The translations under genes were made by a program, and so were the position numbers. Positions 50,673 through 59,050 of a stretch of DNA of 64,000 nucleotides are shown one piece after another. The stretch is from Streptomyces mayonensis (GTDB lineage: Bacteria > Actinomycetota > Actinomycetes > Streptomycetales > Streptomycetaceae): assembly GCF_018982965.1 (NCBI RefSeq), contig NZ_JACBYP010000023.1, positions 1 through 64,000 of the forward strand, read 5' to 3'. The first letter of the stretch is position 1. Every line of letters starts with the position of its first letter. The notes beneath the pieces were generated by a model. It had not been told where the DNA came from and did not search any database. It saw nothing but the letters and a program-made list of their open reading frames with translations.

Positions 50673-52406
50673 TCATCGCGTGTTGCCGGGTGCCTCGTCA
50701 CCGAAACGGCGGCCAGATGCGGTGGGCCCGGGCGTCGGCGGGCGCCTGGTCGCCGGACTCCTTGTCATGTGGTTCTCCGGGATTCCAGGAGCGTCGGCCG
50801 GCAGATCTGCGCGCCGCCGCAAACGCCACACCAGGACGTCACTGACGGAATCGGCGGTGCCGAGTTCACGGCTCTCCACGGCGTCGGCCAGGAGCGCGGC
50901 CGGGTCGTGGCCGGCGGCGTCGGCTTCTGCGATGGTCGCTGCCAGGGCGTACCAGCCGGGTTCGGCGAGGATCTGCTCGGCCAGGCTCGGCAGCGATTCG
51001 CGCAGAAGCGCTGTCTGCCGCTGGAGCATCGGCTGGCTCAGGCGTCGGCCGCGCTGGTAGAGCAGGCCGAGCGGCTGAGCGGCGGCGGGTCGGTAGGCGT
51101 TGCGCAGGTGCTCGGCGGCCCGAGTCGCGGCTTCGGCCTGCTGGGCGTGCCCCTTCCGCGCATGCCAGTGGGCGGCGGCCGTGACGAGGAAGAACAGCAT
51201 GTCGATCGCCATAGCGGTGGTGGCGCCGTCCTCGCCCCGGCCGAGGGCCGGGCCTCCGTGGACGAGGTCGCGGGCCGCCTGCCGCAGGGCGCGGTCGTGT
51301 CCGCGTGCAGCGCGTACGTGGGAGCGCGAGACTCGCTCGAACGCGAAGGCGGCATCGCGTAGTTCGCGTCGGGTTTGGGCGGCGGACGTCTTCGCGAGGG
51401 CGTCCAGGATCTCGCCGGTCGCGGCGATGTACGCGGCAGCGACCGCGTCGTCACCGTACTCGACGGCCCCGATTGCCACCCACGCAGCCGTGGCCGTCCG
51501 GCGACGTGCTACAGAAGGGCTGTTGGACGAGGCGTTGCCAGCGGAATCTGGCGACGCCGTCTTGTCGAAGTCGGCGGACCAGCGCTCCCGGATCCGTGGC
51601 AGGGACAGATCCGGGGCAAGGCGCGCGCCGGGGTAGAACACGGGCTCACCGTCTTTGTTGCGGTCATCAGGCAGGGCCACCTTGTAGCCGAGCAGGTCGC
51701 CGGACGGGGCCTCGCGCTTGCGGATCAGCAGGCCGGCGGCGGCGAGGCGGTCGAAGAACTCCACTTCGCTTCGGGCGCCGGCCACCGCTCGACGTACGCT
51801 CTCCCGCAGTTCTTCGCGCGCGGTGCGCTCGCGGCCCTGGCGTTCGGCCTTGTGGCGTTCGGCGCTGGTGGGCCGCTTTGCTGCGGTGCCGTCACCGGGC
51901 GCGACCTGATGGAGGCCGAGTTCCTTTTCGATGAGGCGGGCTTCGGCCTGGGCGCGGGCGCCGGAGCGGTAGTCGTCGGGGCGGTGGCCGTCTTCGGTGA
52001 CGAGGGTGGCGACGATGTGGATGTGGTCTTCTGCGTGGCGTACGGCAGCCCAGCGGCAGCCGGGCTGTCTGTCGCCGGGGTCGATGCCGGTGGCGGCGAC
52101 GATGCGACGGGCGATGCCGGCCCACTCCTCGTCGGACAGGATTCGGTCGCCGGTGGCGGCGCGGACGGAGGTGTGCCACACGTGCTTGGCCGGACGGGCG
52201 TGCTTGGCGAGGGCCATGACCGGCTGGTCGAGGAGCTGCTGGAGGTCGGTGAGGGTGGCGTTCGGGTCGCGGCCGGGGTCGGGGGACATGCCGTCGAAGG
52301 AGGCCACGAGATGGGGGTCGGTGTGTTCCTCGTGCTTGCCCGGGCCGTAGAGGTAGGCCAGGAGCCCGATGGTCCGGGAGCCTGAGGAGTTGACGCTGGG
52401 GATCAT
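50673..52406 (-). CDS. MOBP-type relaxase
   Basis: A 577-residue DNA-nicking relaxase. The N-terminal relaxase domain shows IGLLAYLYGPGKHEEHTDPH, HVWHTSVRA and the three-histidine metal site HAEDHIHI (His124, His128, His130). A tyrosine early in the chain (LLAYLYG) is a candidate nucleophile. The rest is a long helical region typical of Streptomyces mobilisation relaxases (EFFDRLAAAGLLIRKREAPS, then helices). It would cut one strand at oriT and lead it through the transfer channel. Its ATG overlaps the MobC-like stop. Confidence 0.85.
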   Translation of the reverse strand: MIPSVNSSGSRTIGLLAYLYGPGKHEEHTDPHLVASFDGMSPDPGRDPNATLTDLQQLLDQPVMALAKHARPAKHVWHTSVRAATGDRILSDEEWAGIARRIVAATGIDPGDRQPGCRWAAVRHAEDHIHIVATLVTEDGHRPDDYRSGARAQAEARLIEKELGLHQVAPGDGTAAKRPTSAERHKAERQGRERTAREELRESVRRAVAGARSEVEFFDRLAAAGLLIRKREAPSGDLLGYKVALPDDRNKDGEPVFYPGARLAPDLSLPRIRERWSADFDKTASPDSAGNASSNSPSVARRRTATAAWVAIGAVEYGDDAVAAAYIAATGEILDALAKTSAAQTRRELRDAAFAFERVSRSHVRAARGHDRALRQAARDLVHGGPALGRGEDGATTAMAIDMLFFLVTAAAHWHARKGHAQQAEAATRAAEHLRNAYRPAAAQPLGLLYQRGRRLSQPMLQRQTALLRESLPSLAEQILAEPGWYALAATIAEADAAGHDPAALLADAVESRELGTADSVSDVLVWRLRRRADLPADAPGIPENHMTRSPATRRPPTPGPTASGRRFGDEAPGNTR

Positions 52407-53029
52407 GAGCCGCGGTGCTCGATCAGCCGTGCGGCGGCTTCGTGCGCGGTGTCGGCGGCACGTCGGACGGCGGCGACGGCCGCTTCGAGGTGAGGGACGT
52501 CTGCACCTGAGTTGAGTGCCTTGACTGCCTGGTTGAGGTTGCTGCCGGCCCAGCCGAGCCGCCGTCGGCTGTCGAACAGCGCTGTGATCACTTCACGCTC
52601 GTCGGCGATCTCAGCACTGGTGCGGTCGAGATCGCGAGCAGCGGCGAGTGCAGAGCGGGCGAGGAACCCGGCGACGGACAGATTGCACCGGGCGGCGGCG
52701 GATGTAATCAGGGCGTACTCGTCTTCGTTGAATCGCGTGGCGGGCTGACGCAGACGCTTCTTTGCAGGGGGCTGACGCGGTCGCTGACGGGCGCGGGGAG
52801 CAAGCTGTCGGCTGGCGCGCGGATCTGCCTGATTCCCCTCCTGCCCCGGCTTCGATCCGCCCCCGGTCGAAGCCTCAAGGACCTGCGCCCCCCGGTGCAG
52901 GTCCTCTCTCGCCCCCTCTGGGGCGGGCTCGGCGGAAGCTATGCTTCCGCCCCAACTTGCTCGCCCCGAGACCGAGTTGGAGCCGGGATCAGGTTCCGGG
53001 GTGGTGCCGTTCTTGGGTGCGGTTGTCAT
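52403..53029 (-). CDS. MobC-like mobilisation protein
   Basis: A 208-residue protein with a long basic, Pro/Gln-rich N-terminus (residues 1-105) and a C-terminal domain typical for MobC/ribbon-helix-helix relaxosome proteins: RQPATRFNEDEYALITSAAA, RCNLSVAGFLARSALAAARD, RRRLGWAGSNLNQAVKALNS (the NLNQ motif is conserved in MobC). It would bind oriT and recruit the relaxase encoded directly downstream, with which it overlaps. ATG at 53029 overlaps the stop of the preceding short gene. Confidence 0.8.
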   Translation of the reverse strand: MTTAPKNGTTPEPDPGSNSVSGRASWGGSIASAEPAPEGAREDLHRGAQVLEASTGGGSKPGQEGNQADPRASRQLAPRARQRPRQPPAKKRLRQPATRFNEDEYALITSAAARCNLSVAGFLARSALAAARDLDRTSAEIADEREVITALFDSRRRLGWAGSNLNQAVKALNSGADVPHLEAAVAAVRRAADTAHEAAARLIEHRGS

Positions 53030-53266
53030 CGGGATTCGGACCTCGTAGAGCGGGTGCGTTGCTGGATGGTTGCCTCCAGCGCAAGGACTTCGGCGGGGCT
53101 GGCAAGGACGCGGACCGGCTTGTTGGGAAGGTCCTGGACGAGCCACTGCCCGGTCGGCATGAGGACGACGGCGTGGAGGAGGTGTCGGCGGACGAGGACC
53201 TCCGCCCAGGCGCCGGCCTCGGCGGTGGTGGGCCCGCCCGGAAAAGCGAGGGGGACGAGGAATCAT
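53026..53266 (-). pseudogene. Small mobilisation-operon gene, frameshifted at C5 run
   Basis: ATG at 53266 has a perfect AGGAGG. The frame from it reads MIPRP and then leaves good coding sense; removing one C from the run CGTCCCCCTC (G5 on the given strand, near 53249) gives LAFPGGPTTAEAGAWAEVLV then RRHLLHAVVLMPTGQWLVQD, LPNKPVRVLASPAEVLALEA, ending in ATGA coupling with the MobC gene. The product would be about 79 residues, unrecognised. One-base error in a homopolymer is likely. Confidence 0.65.
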
Positions 53267-53288
53267 GGCGTACCTCCTGAGAGGGGCG

Positions 53289-53314
53289 GTGGCCCGGCTT
53301 GAGCCGGGCCACCT
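53289..53314. repeat. Perfect 11-bp hairpin in mobilisation operon
   Basis: GGTGGCCCGGC-TTGA-GCCGGGCCACC, a perfect stem with a four-base loop, lies in the only sizeable gap of this operon, upstream of the MobC and relaxase genes. It may be a terminator/attenuator or part of the relaxosome recognition site. Confidence 0.75.
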
Positions 53315-53350
53315 TTACGGATGCGGGCCTTGAGCTGGGGCTTTGCCGGT

Positions 53351-53542
53351 TCAGCCGCACTCGGGGCAGCGCCCGACATGGCTATTGAGCGCGCGGGCCA
53401 TCCGCTGCTTCGCGGAGGCAGCTTGCTTCGCACTGGACTTCGCCGCCGGCCTGCCCGCGTGCCGCTCGGAGTGAGCGAGCATGAATCTGATCTCTCGCTC
53501 GTACTCCGCACGGACGGTGTTGAACTGGTGGCAGGTCTTCAT
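53351..53542 (-). CDS. Small basic protein with CPEC end
   Basis: A 63-residue protein (MKTCHQFNTVRAEYEREIRF, MLAHSERHAGRPAAKSSAKQ, RCPECG) whose ATG overlaps the stop of the upstream membrane protein gene. One Cys near the N-terminus and CPEC at the end could coordinate zinc. Unrecognised, but the coupling and position support it as real. Confidence 0.6.
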   Translation of the reverse strand: MKTCHQFNTVRAEYEREIRFMLAHSERHAGRPAAKSSAKQAASAKQRMARALNSHVGRCPECG

Positions 53543-55161
53543 CGGGCTGTGCTCCTCGTCGTGATGTCCTCGTTCCGCAGCTCGTGGAGGACCAGGCCGA
53601 GTCGGTCGTTACCGACTCCCGTCAGGCCCTGGCGGCGGATGATTTCGCGCAGCTGCACTCGGGTGATCGCGCCGTTGCCGTCCCGTTCGAGCAGGGCGGG
53701 AACATGGGGGCGCACCTCACGGACAAGCTGACGCTCGGACTCACCCAGCTCGCGTGCCTGGCGCTCCGTCTGCGGAGTGCGGGACCGGGCCCGCTTGTCC
53801 TTGTTCTTCGTCCGGGACGTCCTGGTCGGCTTCCGGCGAAGCGGGACCTTGTGTCCTCGGTCCTGGGTGGTCTCGGTCCCGGACTGTGGGGCGGTCAGTC
53901 CTCGGTCCTGGGTGGTCTCGGTCCCGGACTGTGGAGCGGTCGGTCCTCGGTCCTCGATGGCCTCGGCCCCCGTCTTCGCGATGCCCGGTCCTCGATGAGG
54001 CGGGTCCTGAGCTGCTACTTCTCGTGTGCTGTGGTCGGTCCTCATGGCAGCTGCGGCTTCCGGTCCCGCGAGTTCGGTCCCGGGGACGGCACCGTCTTCA
54101 CACGGTTCGGTTCCCGCGGCCGTCCCCGTTGCGTCGCTCTTGGTCCTTGTGTCGACCTCGGCTTCCGGGTCCGCCTCCTCGGGGACTGGTCCCCGCGGAG
54201 CCCTCGGTCCTCGGTCCCGGACCGGCTCGTCAGAACCGTCGGGACCGGGGACGGGGACCGGCACATTCGATGGCGGCTGTGCGGGGACCGTGGCGGCCGA
54301 TGCGCTGCTGTGCGCCGGGGACCAGGGAGAAGGGAGCGGGACCGTGGCGAGCGCGAGTGCGTGTCGCCGGGCGGCGAGCTGGTCGAGCAGCTGTGCCCGC
54401 TGGAGAGGGTCGGTGCCGACCGAAGCCCTGCCGACCGCCTTCGACAGCCGTCGCGTCAGCCGTCGGCCGCGACGGCTCTGCTGCTGCTCGGGTGTGCGCT
54501 CGGCGAGGCGGGCGGCGAGGGTGACCGCACGGGCGGTGGCCCGGTCCCGGGTGATCTGCGCGGCGTCGCGTCCTCGCGCGGCGATGCCCAGGCGGGACAG
54601 CAGCCGCTCGCGTGCCTCCCGGCCCAGGACGGCGAACAGTCCGTGCGAGGCGGCACCCGGGGTGCGCAGGCGCAGTTCGATGCCCATGGCCAGGTGCCAC
54701 AGCATCGCCGCCATGACCGGTCCGACGAAGGCGCGGACCGTGCCGCCGACGGGGCCGCTCTCGGCGTAGGCGGGGATCACCTGCACCGTGGTGATCACCC
54801 AGACCAGCGTGCCCGGCAGGCCGGGGGCGCCTTGGACGGCGAGGTTCTGCCGTGCCATCAGCGCGGTGGCGAATAGGGCGAGTTCGGCGGCGGCGAACAT
54901 TCCGGCGCGCTCGGCGGTGCCGGCCATGTCGAGGTAGTCGGCGGCGAAGCGCCAGCTGGTGTCGGCGCTGTAGGCGGTGCAGCCCAGGGCGGCGACGGCG
55001 GCGACCTTGACCGCCGGGCCGCCGAGACGTTTCTGCGGACGGGTCCCCCGGCGCCGGATCGCCCAGGCGGTCAGCACGAGCGCGAGGGCAGCGGGCACGA
55101 CGGCGGCGAGCAGGAGAGGGAGGTCCGAAGTAGCACCGAAGGCGAGGACAGGATGGGTCAT
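53539..55161 (-). CDS. Membrane protein with long disordered tail (DUF2637-like)
   Basis: A 540-residue protein. Residues about 10-180 hold four to five hydrophobic segments (LLLAAVVPAALALVLTAWAI; VAAVAALGCTAYSADTSWRF; AELALFATALMARQ; LVWVITTVQVIPAY; FVGPVMAAMLWHLAMGIELR), the plan of DUF2637-type/Spd proteins of Streptomyces plasmids. Residues 280-450 are low-complexity, with a 15-residue peptide repeat (TAPQSGTETTQDRGL). The last 90 residues are basic and end in a helix-turn-helix-like fold (ITRVQLREIIRRQGLTGVGN). It probably links plasmid DNA to the membrane in transfer or spread. Confidence 0.65.
   Translation of the reverse strand: MTHPVLAFGATSDLPLLLAAVVPAALALVLTAWAIRRRGTRPQKRLGGPAVKVAAVAALGCTAYSADTSWRFAADYLDMAGTAERAGMFAAAELALFATALMARQNLAVQGAPGLPGTLVWVITTVQVIPAYAESGPVGGTVRAFVGPVMAAMLWHLAMGIELRLRTPGAASHGLFAVLGREARERLLSRLGIAARGRDAAQITRDRATARAVTLAARLAERTPEQQQSRRGRRLTRRLSKAVGRASVGTDPLQRAQLLDQLAARRHALALATVPLPSPWSPAHSSASAATVPAQPPSNVPVPVPGPDGSDEPVRDRGPRAPRGPVPEEADPEAEVDTRTKSDATGTAAGTEPCEDGAVPGTELAGPEAAAAMRTDHSTREVAAQDPPHRGPGIAKTGAEAIEDRGPTAPQSGTETTQDRGLTAPQSGTETTQDRGHKVPLRRKPTRTSRTKNKDKRARSRTPQTERQARELGESERQLVREVRPHVPALLERDGNGAITRVQLREIIRRQGLTGVGNDRLGLVLHELRNEDITTRSTAR
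53855..53971. repeat. 45-bp tandem repeat in membrane-protein gene
   Basis: Two nearly identical 45-bp units start at 53855 and 53900 (each begins CCTCGGTCCTGGGTGGTCTC), and a third, shorter unit follows at 53945. They encode the TAPQSGTETTQDRG peptide repeat. TCGGTCC hexamer-like cores recur several more times up to 54230. Confidence 0.85.
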
Positions 55162-55799
55162 GCTGCCTTTCCGAGAGGGGCCTGCGCCGGGGCCGACGCC
55201 GCCGGGCGGCCTGTCGGCTGCTGAGTGCCGGGAGCTGCGGGCGCGGGAGTGCCCTTGGCCTTGGAGGTCTTCTTCCGCTTCTTCCTGGAGCGGGGCACGC
55301 CGTAATTGCGGTCGCGGTCGAAGACCTTGTTGGCCGCTTGCCGGAGCAGGTCGCGAGCGTGCTTGTGACTGATCTGCAGGGCGGCGGCGAGCCGGTCGGG
55401 CTGCCAGCCCCGGACGTAGGCGTGGTCGATGACCACCTGCCGCTCGGCCTCCGTCAGGTGCACGTCGCGTCCCTGGAAGAACGCGGTCACACGCCGATAG
55501 TCCATACGCTGGTGCAGGTTGTCGTGCAGCGGGCGCCGCTCGGCTTCAGTGAGCCCGCCCCAGACGCCCTCCTTGAGGACGTTCTCCAGAGCGAAGTCCA
55601 GGCACTCGCGGCGTACGGGGCACCAGCCGCACAGCTCCTTCGCCTCCGCGATCTCCTCATGATCCCGGGGCCCGGGGAAGAACACGGCGTCGGCGTCCTC
55701 GACGTCCATGCCGTGGCACGCACCGCGGACGTGCCAGCTGGTGTCTGCGATGGCGCGCAGGCCGGTGGCCGGCGCGTCGTGGGTGGTGATGTGGCGCAA
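55158..55799 (-). CDS. WhiB-type Fe-S regulator fused to a helix-turn-helix domain
   Basis: A 213-residue protein. Residues 20-90 form a WhiB domain with its four cysteines (ACHG Cys28; LCGWCPVRREC Cys57, Cys60, Cys66) and the following GVWGGLTEAER turn, so a [4Fe-4S] cluster is expected. Residues about 105-160 (LTEAERQVVIDHAYVRGWQP, DRLAAALQISHKHARDLLRQ, AANKVFDRD) resemble a sigma-70 region 4-like DNA-binding helix-turn-helix, which ordinary WhiB proteins (80-130 residues) lack. TTG at 55799 follows GGAG. Stop overlaps the downstream ATG. Confidence 0.75.
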   Translation of the reverse strand: MRHITTHDAPATGLRAIADTSWHVRGACHGMDVEDADAVFFPGPRDHEEIAEAKELCGWCPVRRECLDFALENVLKEGVWGGLTEAERRPLHDNLHQRMDYRRVTAFFQGRDVHLTEAERQVVIDHAYVRGWQPDRLAAALQISHKHARDLLRQAANKVFDRDRNYGVPRSRKKRKKTSKAKGTPAPAAPGTQQPTGRPAASAPAQAPLGKAA

Positions 55800-55957
55800 G
55801 GCAGATCTCCGATGTGCTGCCGCACCGGCCGGGCTAGGGCGGTACTCGGGGTGCGGCGTCGAGTGCCGGATGCGGCACAGGACGTGCACCGCAGCCGGCG
55901 CGGGACGGTGATGTTGCGGCGGTGCAGCGGACGGGATGCACGCACCGGAGGCGCCGG

Positions 55958-56674
55958 TCAAGCCAGGGCAGGCTGCTCGGCCTGATCCGTGCGCTGAGCC
56001 TGCTGAGCGGCGGCGAGGTCGAAGCGGCCCGGGTGCGGGTCGGCGCGTGGAGTGATGGCACGTACCCCGTCGTTGGGGCCGATCCGGCGGCGCCGGCACG
56101 GCTCGCCGACCGGGGCCAGACACCACTCGCATCGCACGCTCAGGGCATCGGGCAGCCCTTGCGCGACGGCGGCTTCGCGTGCTGCCCGGGCCGGCCGGAA
56201 CGGTGCGAGGGCGGCTCGGGCGGCAGGCGGTATGCAGGAGCCGATCTGGTCCAGCCGAGCCTGCAGCCTCGGGTTGATCCCTTCCTGGCTGCTGGTGATG
56301 GCCGGGGCCTGCGCGGGCTGCGCCATACCGGCGGCGACGGCGCGCCGGGTGCCGACCAGCTCTGCGGTCCAGGCGGCCTGGTCGTCCGGATCCGCGGACG
56401 GTGTGGGGTCCCAGTGGAGGGCCAGGCGGTTGCGCCGGTAGCTCTCCCAGGGGCGCACCACGTCGGCGGGCTGGATCTGGTACGGCGAGGCGCGGAAGTG
56501 CTGGCGGGCGGCGACGCGGGCGTCCCAGCCGTGCGGTGTGGCCATCGGCACGTCGCCGAGCAGCTCGTGCCACTGGGCGAGCTGGTCGCGGGCCTCGCCC
56601 TCGTCGGTGCGGATGCTGCGGGGGTCGAGCCGGCCGACGTAGGCCAGCAGGGCGGCGATTTCGCGGCGGTCCAT
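55958..56674 (-). CDS. Hypothetical protein with Cys-rich zinc-binding C-terminus
   Basis: A 238-residue protein. The N-terminal half is helical (REIAALLAYVGRLDPRSIRT, EARDQLAQWHELLGDVPMAT). The end VRCEWCLAPVGEPCRRRR then PRADPHPGRFDLAAAQQA is the C-x2-C-x7-C...H pattern of small zinc-binding modules often found in actinophage and plasmid proteins next to replication genes. ATG at 56674 lies 2 bp after the upstream stop. Confidence 0.65.
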   Translation of the reverse strand: MDRREIAALLAYVGRLDPRSIRTDEGEARDQLAQWHELLGDVPMATPHGWDARVAARQHFRASPYQIQPADVVRPWESYRRNRLALHWDPTPSADPDDQAAWTAELVGTRRAVAAGMAQPAQAPAITSSQEGINPRLQARLDQIGSCIPPAARAALAPFRPARAAREAAVAQGLPDALSVRCEWCLAPVGEPCRRRRIGPNDGVRAITPRADPHPGRFDLAAAQQAQRTDQAEQPALA

Positions 56675-56676
56675 GT

Positions 56677-57573
56677 TCAGCCCTCCGTTCCGGTCGGCTC
56701 GTCCAGGGCGGCGAGAAGGGCGGCGGTGTGCCTTTCGGCCCGTGTCATGCCACCGGGCGCGGCGGTGTTCTGGCCGGGCACGGCGTAGAGGTTCGGGCGG
56801 CTGGGGGAGTGCTCCCGGGTGATCCAGGAGCGCCAGTCGGCAGCCCAGGCTTCCGCCGGCCTTGGAGCATGGCCCGCCCGGTGGGCACGCCACTTCGCGT
56901 CGGCGGCCTGCAGGCCCTGCTCGCCGAGGCGGTCGAGGTGTCCCTGCTGGCGGGCCCAGGTGTGGGTGGCGGGGTCGACCCGCCACTCGGTAGCCGGGAG
57001 GACGGCAGCACCACCACTGCTGTACCTCCGGTTCAAATCAGGTTCACTACGGTTCTGTGTGCCGGTGGCCGGTACATCGCTGTGCCGGTGGCCGGTACGC
57101 CGCTGTGCCGGTTTCCGCCTGGACCTGCCGGTTTCCGGTACTGCCGGTTTCCGGACCCTCGCGGGGGATTCCGGCACCTCACGCGGGCGGATCCCGTACC
57201 GCTGCAGAGCCGACAGCCGGAGCTTCGCAGGGCCGTCGGCCGCGTCCGACACCGCCGTGTCACCCGCTTCCTCCCGCTGCTCTCGCAGCGCCTGTGCGAC
57301 CGCTACGGCAGCGAGAGGCAGGCGGTAGACCGTGCTGCGCTGCGGGCCCACCAGGTCGTCGAGCTGTTCCAACTCGCCGGCCAGGAGCAGACGCTCGACG
57401 GCTTCGCGCACCGTGGAGACCGAGGCGCGCGTGCGCTTGGCCAGGCTGGACAGCGAGGCCCAGGAGATGCACTGCTCGTCGGCCACCCGGTCGGCGATCG
57501 ACAGCAGGACCAGACGCGCGGCCCCTCGGCTGGAGCTGTGCTCCCATACCCACTCGCGGGCTTCGCTGCTCAT
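56677..57573 (-). CDS. Helix-turn-helix protein, candidate replication/control protein
   Basis: A 298-residue protein. Residues about 10-85 form a winged-helix domain (LVLLSIADRVADEQCISWAS, LSSLAKRTRASVSTVREAVE, RLLLAGELEQLDDLVG). The middle (about 140-175) is a basic repeat region with PETG/PATGT-like peptides, encoded by five TGCCGGT(T/G)(T/G)CCGG motifs. The C-terminal part (EWRVDPATHTWARQQGHLDR, WRAHRAGHAPRPAEAWAADW) resembles helical parts of plasmid replication proteins of Streptomyces. Position at the head of the mobilisation operon and iterons within the gene suggest a replication-initiator or master regulator, not proven. Confidence 0.65.
   Translation of the reverse strand: MSSEAREWVWEHSSSRGAARLVLLSIADRVADEQCISWASLSSLAKRTRASVSTVREAVERLLLAGELEQLDDLVGPQRSTVYRLPLAAVAVAQALREQREEAGDTAVSDAADGPAKLRLSALQRYGIRPREVPESPARVRKPAVPETGRSRRKPAQRRTGHRHSDVPATGTQNRSEPDLNRRYSSGGAAVLPATEWRVDPATHTWARQQGHLDRLGEQGLQAADAKWRAHRAGHAPRPAEAWAADWRSWITREHSPSRPNLYAVPGQNTAAPGGMTRAERHTAALLAALDEPTGTEG
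57060..57157. repeat. Iteron-like TGCCGGT repeats
   Basis: Five motifs of the form TGCCGG-TGG/TTT-CCGG start at 57060, 57083, 57106, 57126 and 57142. The first three are exactly 23 bp apart, not a multiple of three, so they cannot be explained as a repeated peptide and encode different residues. The motif also makes up the central palindrome of the repeat at 11409-11528. Iterons in or near rep genes are typical of plasmid origins. Confidence 0.85.
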
Positions 57574-57716
57574 CGGCCACCCCCGACGAGGCGGTGGGTC
57601 CGGCGACTCGCCGGCGCCGGGGTGGTGGGGTCCGGCTCGGAGCGCTGAGGCGCCGGGGCGGAGGTGGCTGCCGCGCAGGCCAGGCGGAAGGGCCTTATGC
57701 GCAGGGCAGGAGACAT
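57570..57716 (-). CDS. Small leader ORF coupled to HTH gene
   Basis: A 48-residue basic, Pro-rich ORF (MSPALRIRPFRLACAAATSA) with a good start context (AAGGGAG, 6 bases, ATG) whose TGA overlaps the ATG of the HTH gene. Probably a leader peptide that couples translation, or a minor protein. No homology recognised. Confidence 0.35.
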   Translation of the reverse strand: MSPALRIRPFRLACAAATSAPAPQRSEPDPTTPAPASRRTHRLVGGGR

Positions 57717-59050
57717 GCGATACTCCCTTGTGCAGTGTTGCCACGCTGATGCGCCCCTCGGAAGGACTCAGCGTGGTGATGGTGGGCAGTCGCCGCCCTT
57801 GCCGGGGCGGTCATGCCGTTTAGCGTTCGGCGTCCGTGAGTTACCGCTCTCGGGCGCCATCGCTGTTTCCTGGACCTTCGCGGTCCGTGCCGTGCTCTCC
57901 TCGCCTTCGCGCCGTGGGCGGGCTGCCCGGGGACGACGAACATACGCACGGACCTGCGTCAAGATCCAGACTTGGTTCTTAAACTCTGTACTAGTTGCAG
58001 AAAGTCCCCGAGTGATCACATTCCGCAGCCGAGGGCGGGTGGCTGGCCGGAGGACTTCGATCTGGGGCCGAGAGTCGGCTGCCGCGCCGATCGGGAGCGC
58101 TGTTCCGTCGCCCGGGGCGGAGGGTTAGGGGCGTTCCTCCTGGCGAAGCCGACGCCCCTGCGTCTGGAGGAGAGGTTCAGCGCGCAAAAGGGGCCGAAAT
58201 CCGCCGTCCTGCAGGGCTGGAATGCCATTTGGCGCTCGGCGCCCGGCAGTTGAATCCCCTGTGAGTGTCGGCGCTGATTGTGTGGCCCTCTGTCCGCCCG
58301 GCTATTCGCACCCTTCGCGTAACGCTCGCCCTGCTGTCGGGTGCCGGTCAAGGCACTGGGGCTGGGGTGACGAACATGTGCGGGGAATGCGCCAAGACTC
58401 AGATCTTGCTGAAATGCTCTCTGCGGGGTGAAGGGGCCGCCAAAATGCGGCTCCCTCGATAGATGCGGCGAACGGGAGTGCGGGCGGCAACTCGAATCCA
58501 CCGACGTCCTCACAGATGATCTTCAAAGTGCCCTCCCTCGTGTCGCCTACTGCAGCGGCTTCTTCAACCGCCCAGCCGGAGTGATCCAAGTCATATCCGA
58601 CCGGGAGCACCCGCGCTGATCCAGCGAGGGCATCACTCACGCCCCCGCGACTCGTCCCCGTGACCTGCGGTCCGTTGTATGGACGAACAGATCTTGGGCT
58701 TGGTCCGGATCATTAGTCAATGCACAGTAAAGATCACAGCGGAGTAACAAGATGTCTGCTACCGAAATGATCGCTGCGCCGTAATGCCGCTCAACTTGCC
58801 GATGCATACGCGGACTTCGCGAGCCAAGGAGCGGTGCGACGGCCGCAAGCTCTCTGCATCCATGGGGGACAAGTCGGTCAAAATGCGGTGACCGGCAATC
58901 TTCTGCCGGTCGCGCAGCGCCGCCATCGATCTATCATGCAGTGCAGGGGGCAGCACCTGATTGACATTGCATTGAGGGCTTGCACGGTTAGATCCAGATG
59001 CAATCTTGCAGGACGGGAACCGTGCAGACGAGAACTGCGAGGAACGTGGC
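57717..59050. other. Long region without supported genes, holds mobilisation-operon promoter
   Basis: About 1.3 kb. The first part must contain the promoter of the minus-strand operon that begins at 57716. Frames at 58302-58640 (minus) and 58428-58619 (plus) are open but have no convincing coding character or start signals. The part from 58640 to 59050 is less GC-rich; ATTGCAT at 58970 and ATGCAAT at 58997 form an interrupted inverted repeat upstream of the XRE-family gene and may be its operator. Confidence 0.4.

Noticed and set aside
57027..57044. GGTTCAAATC resembling a tRNA T-arm, a possible attachment site
   Set aside because: No acceptor, D or anticodon stems fit around it; it lies inside the HTH gene.
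58302..58640. 112-codon minus-strand frame considered as a gene
   Set aside because: No ribosome binding site, no recognisable domain and a competing plus-strand frame of equal quality; left unannotated.
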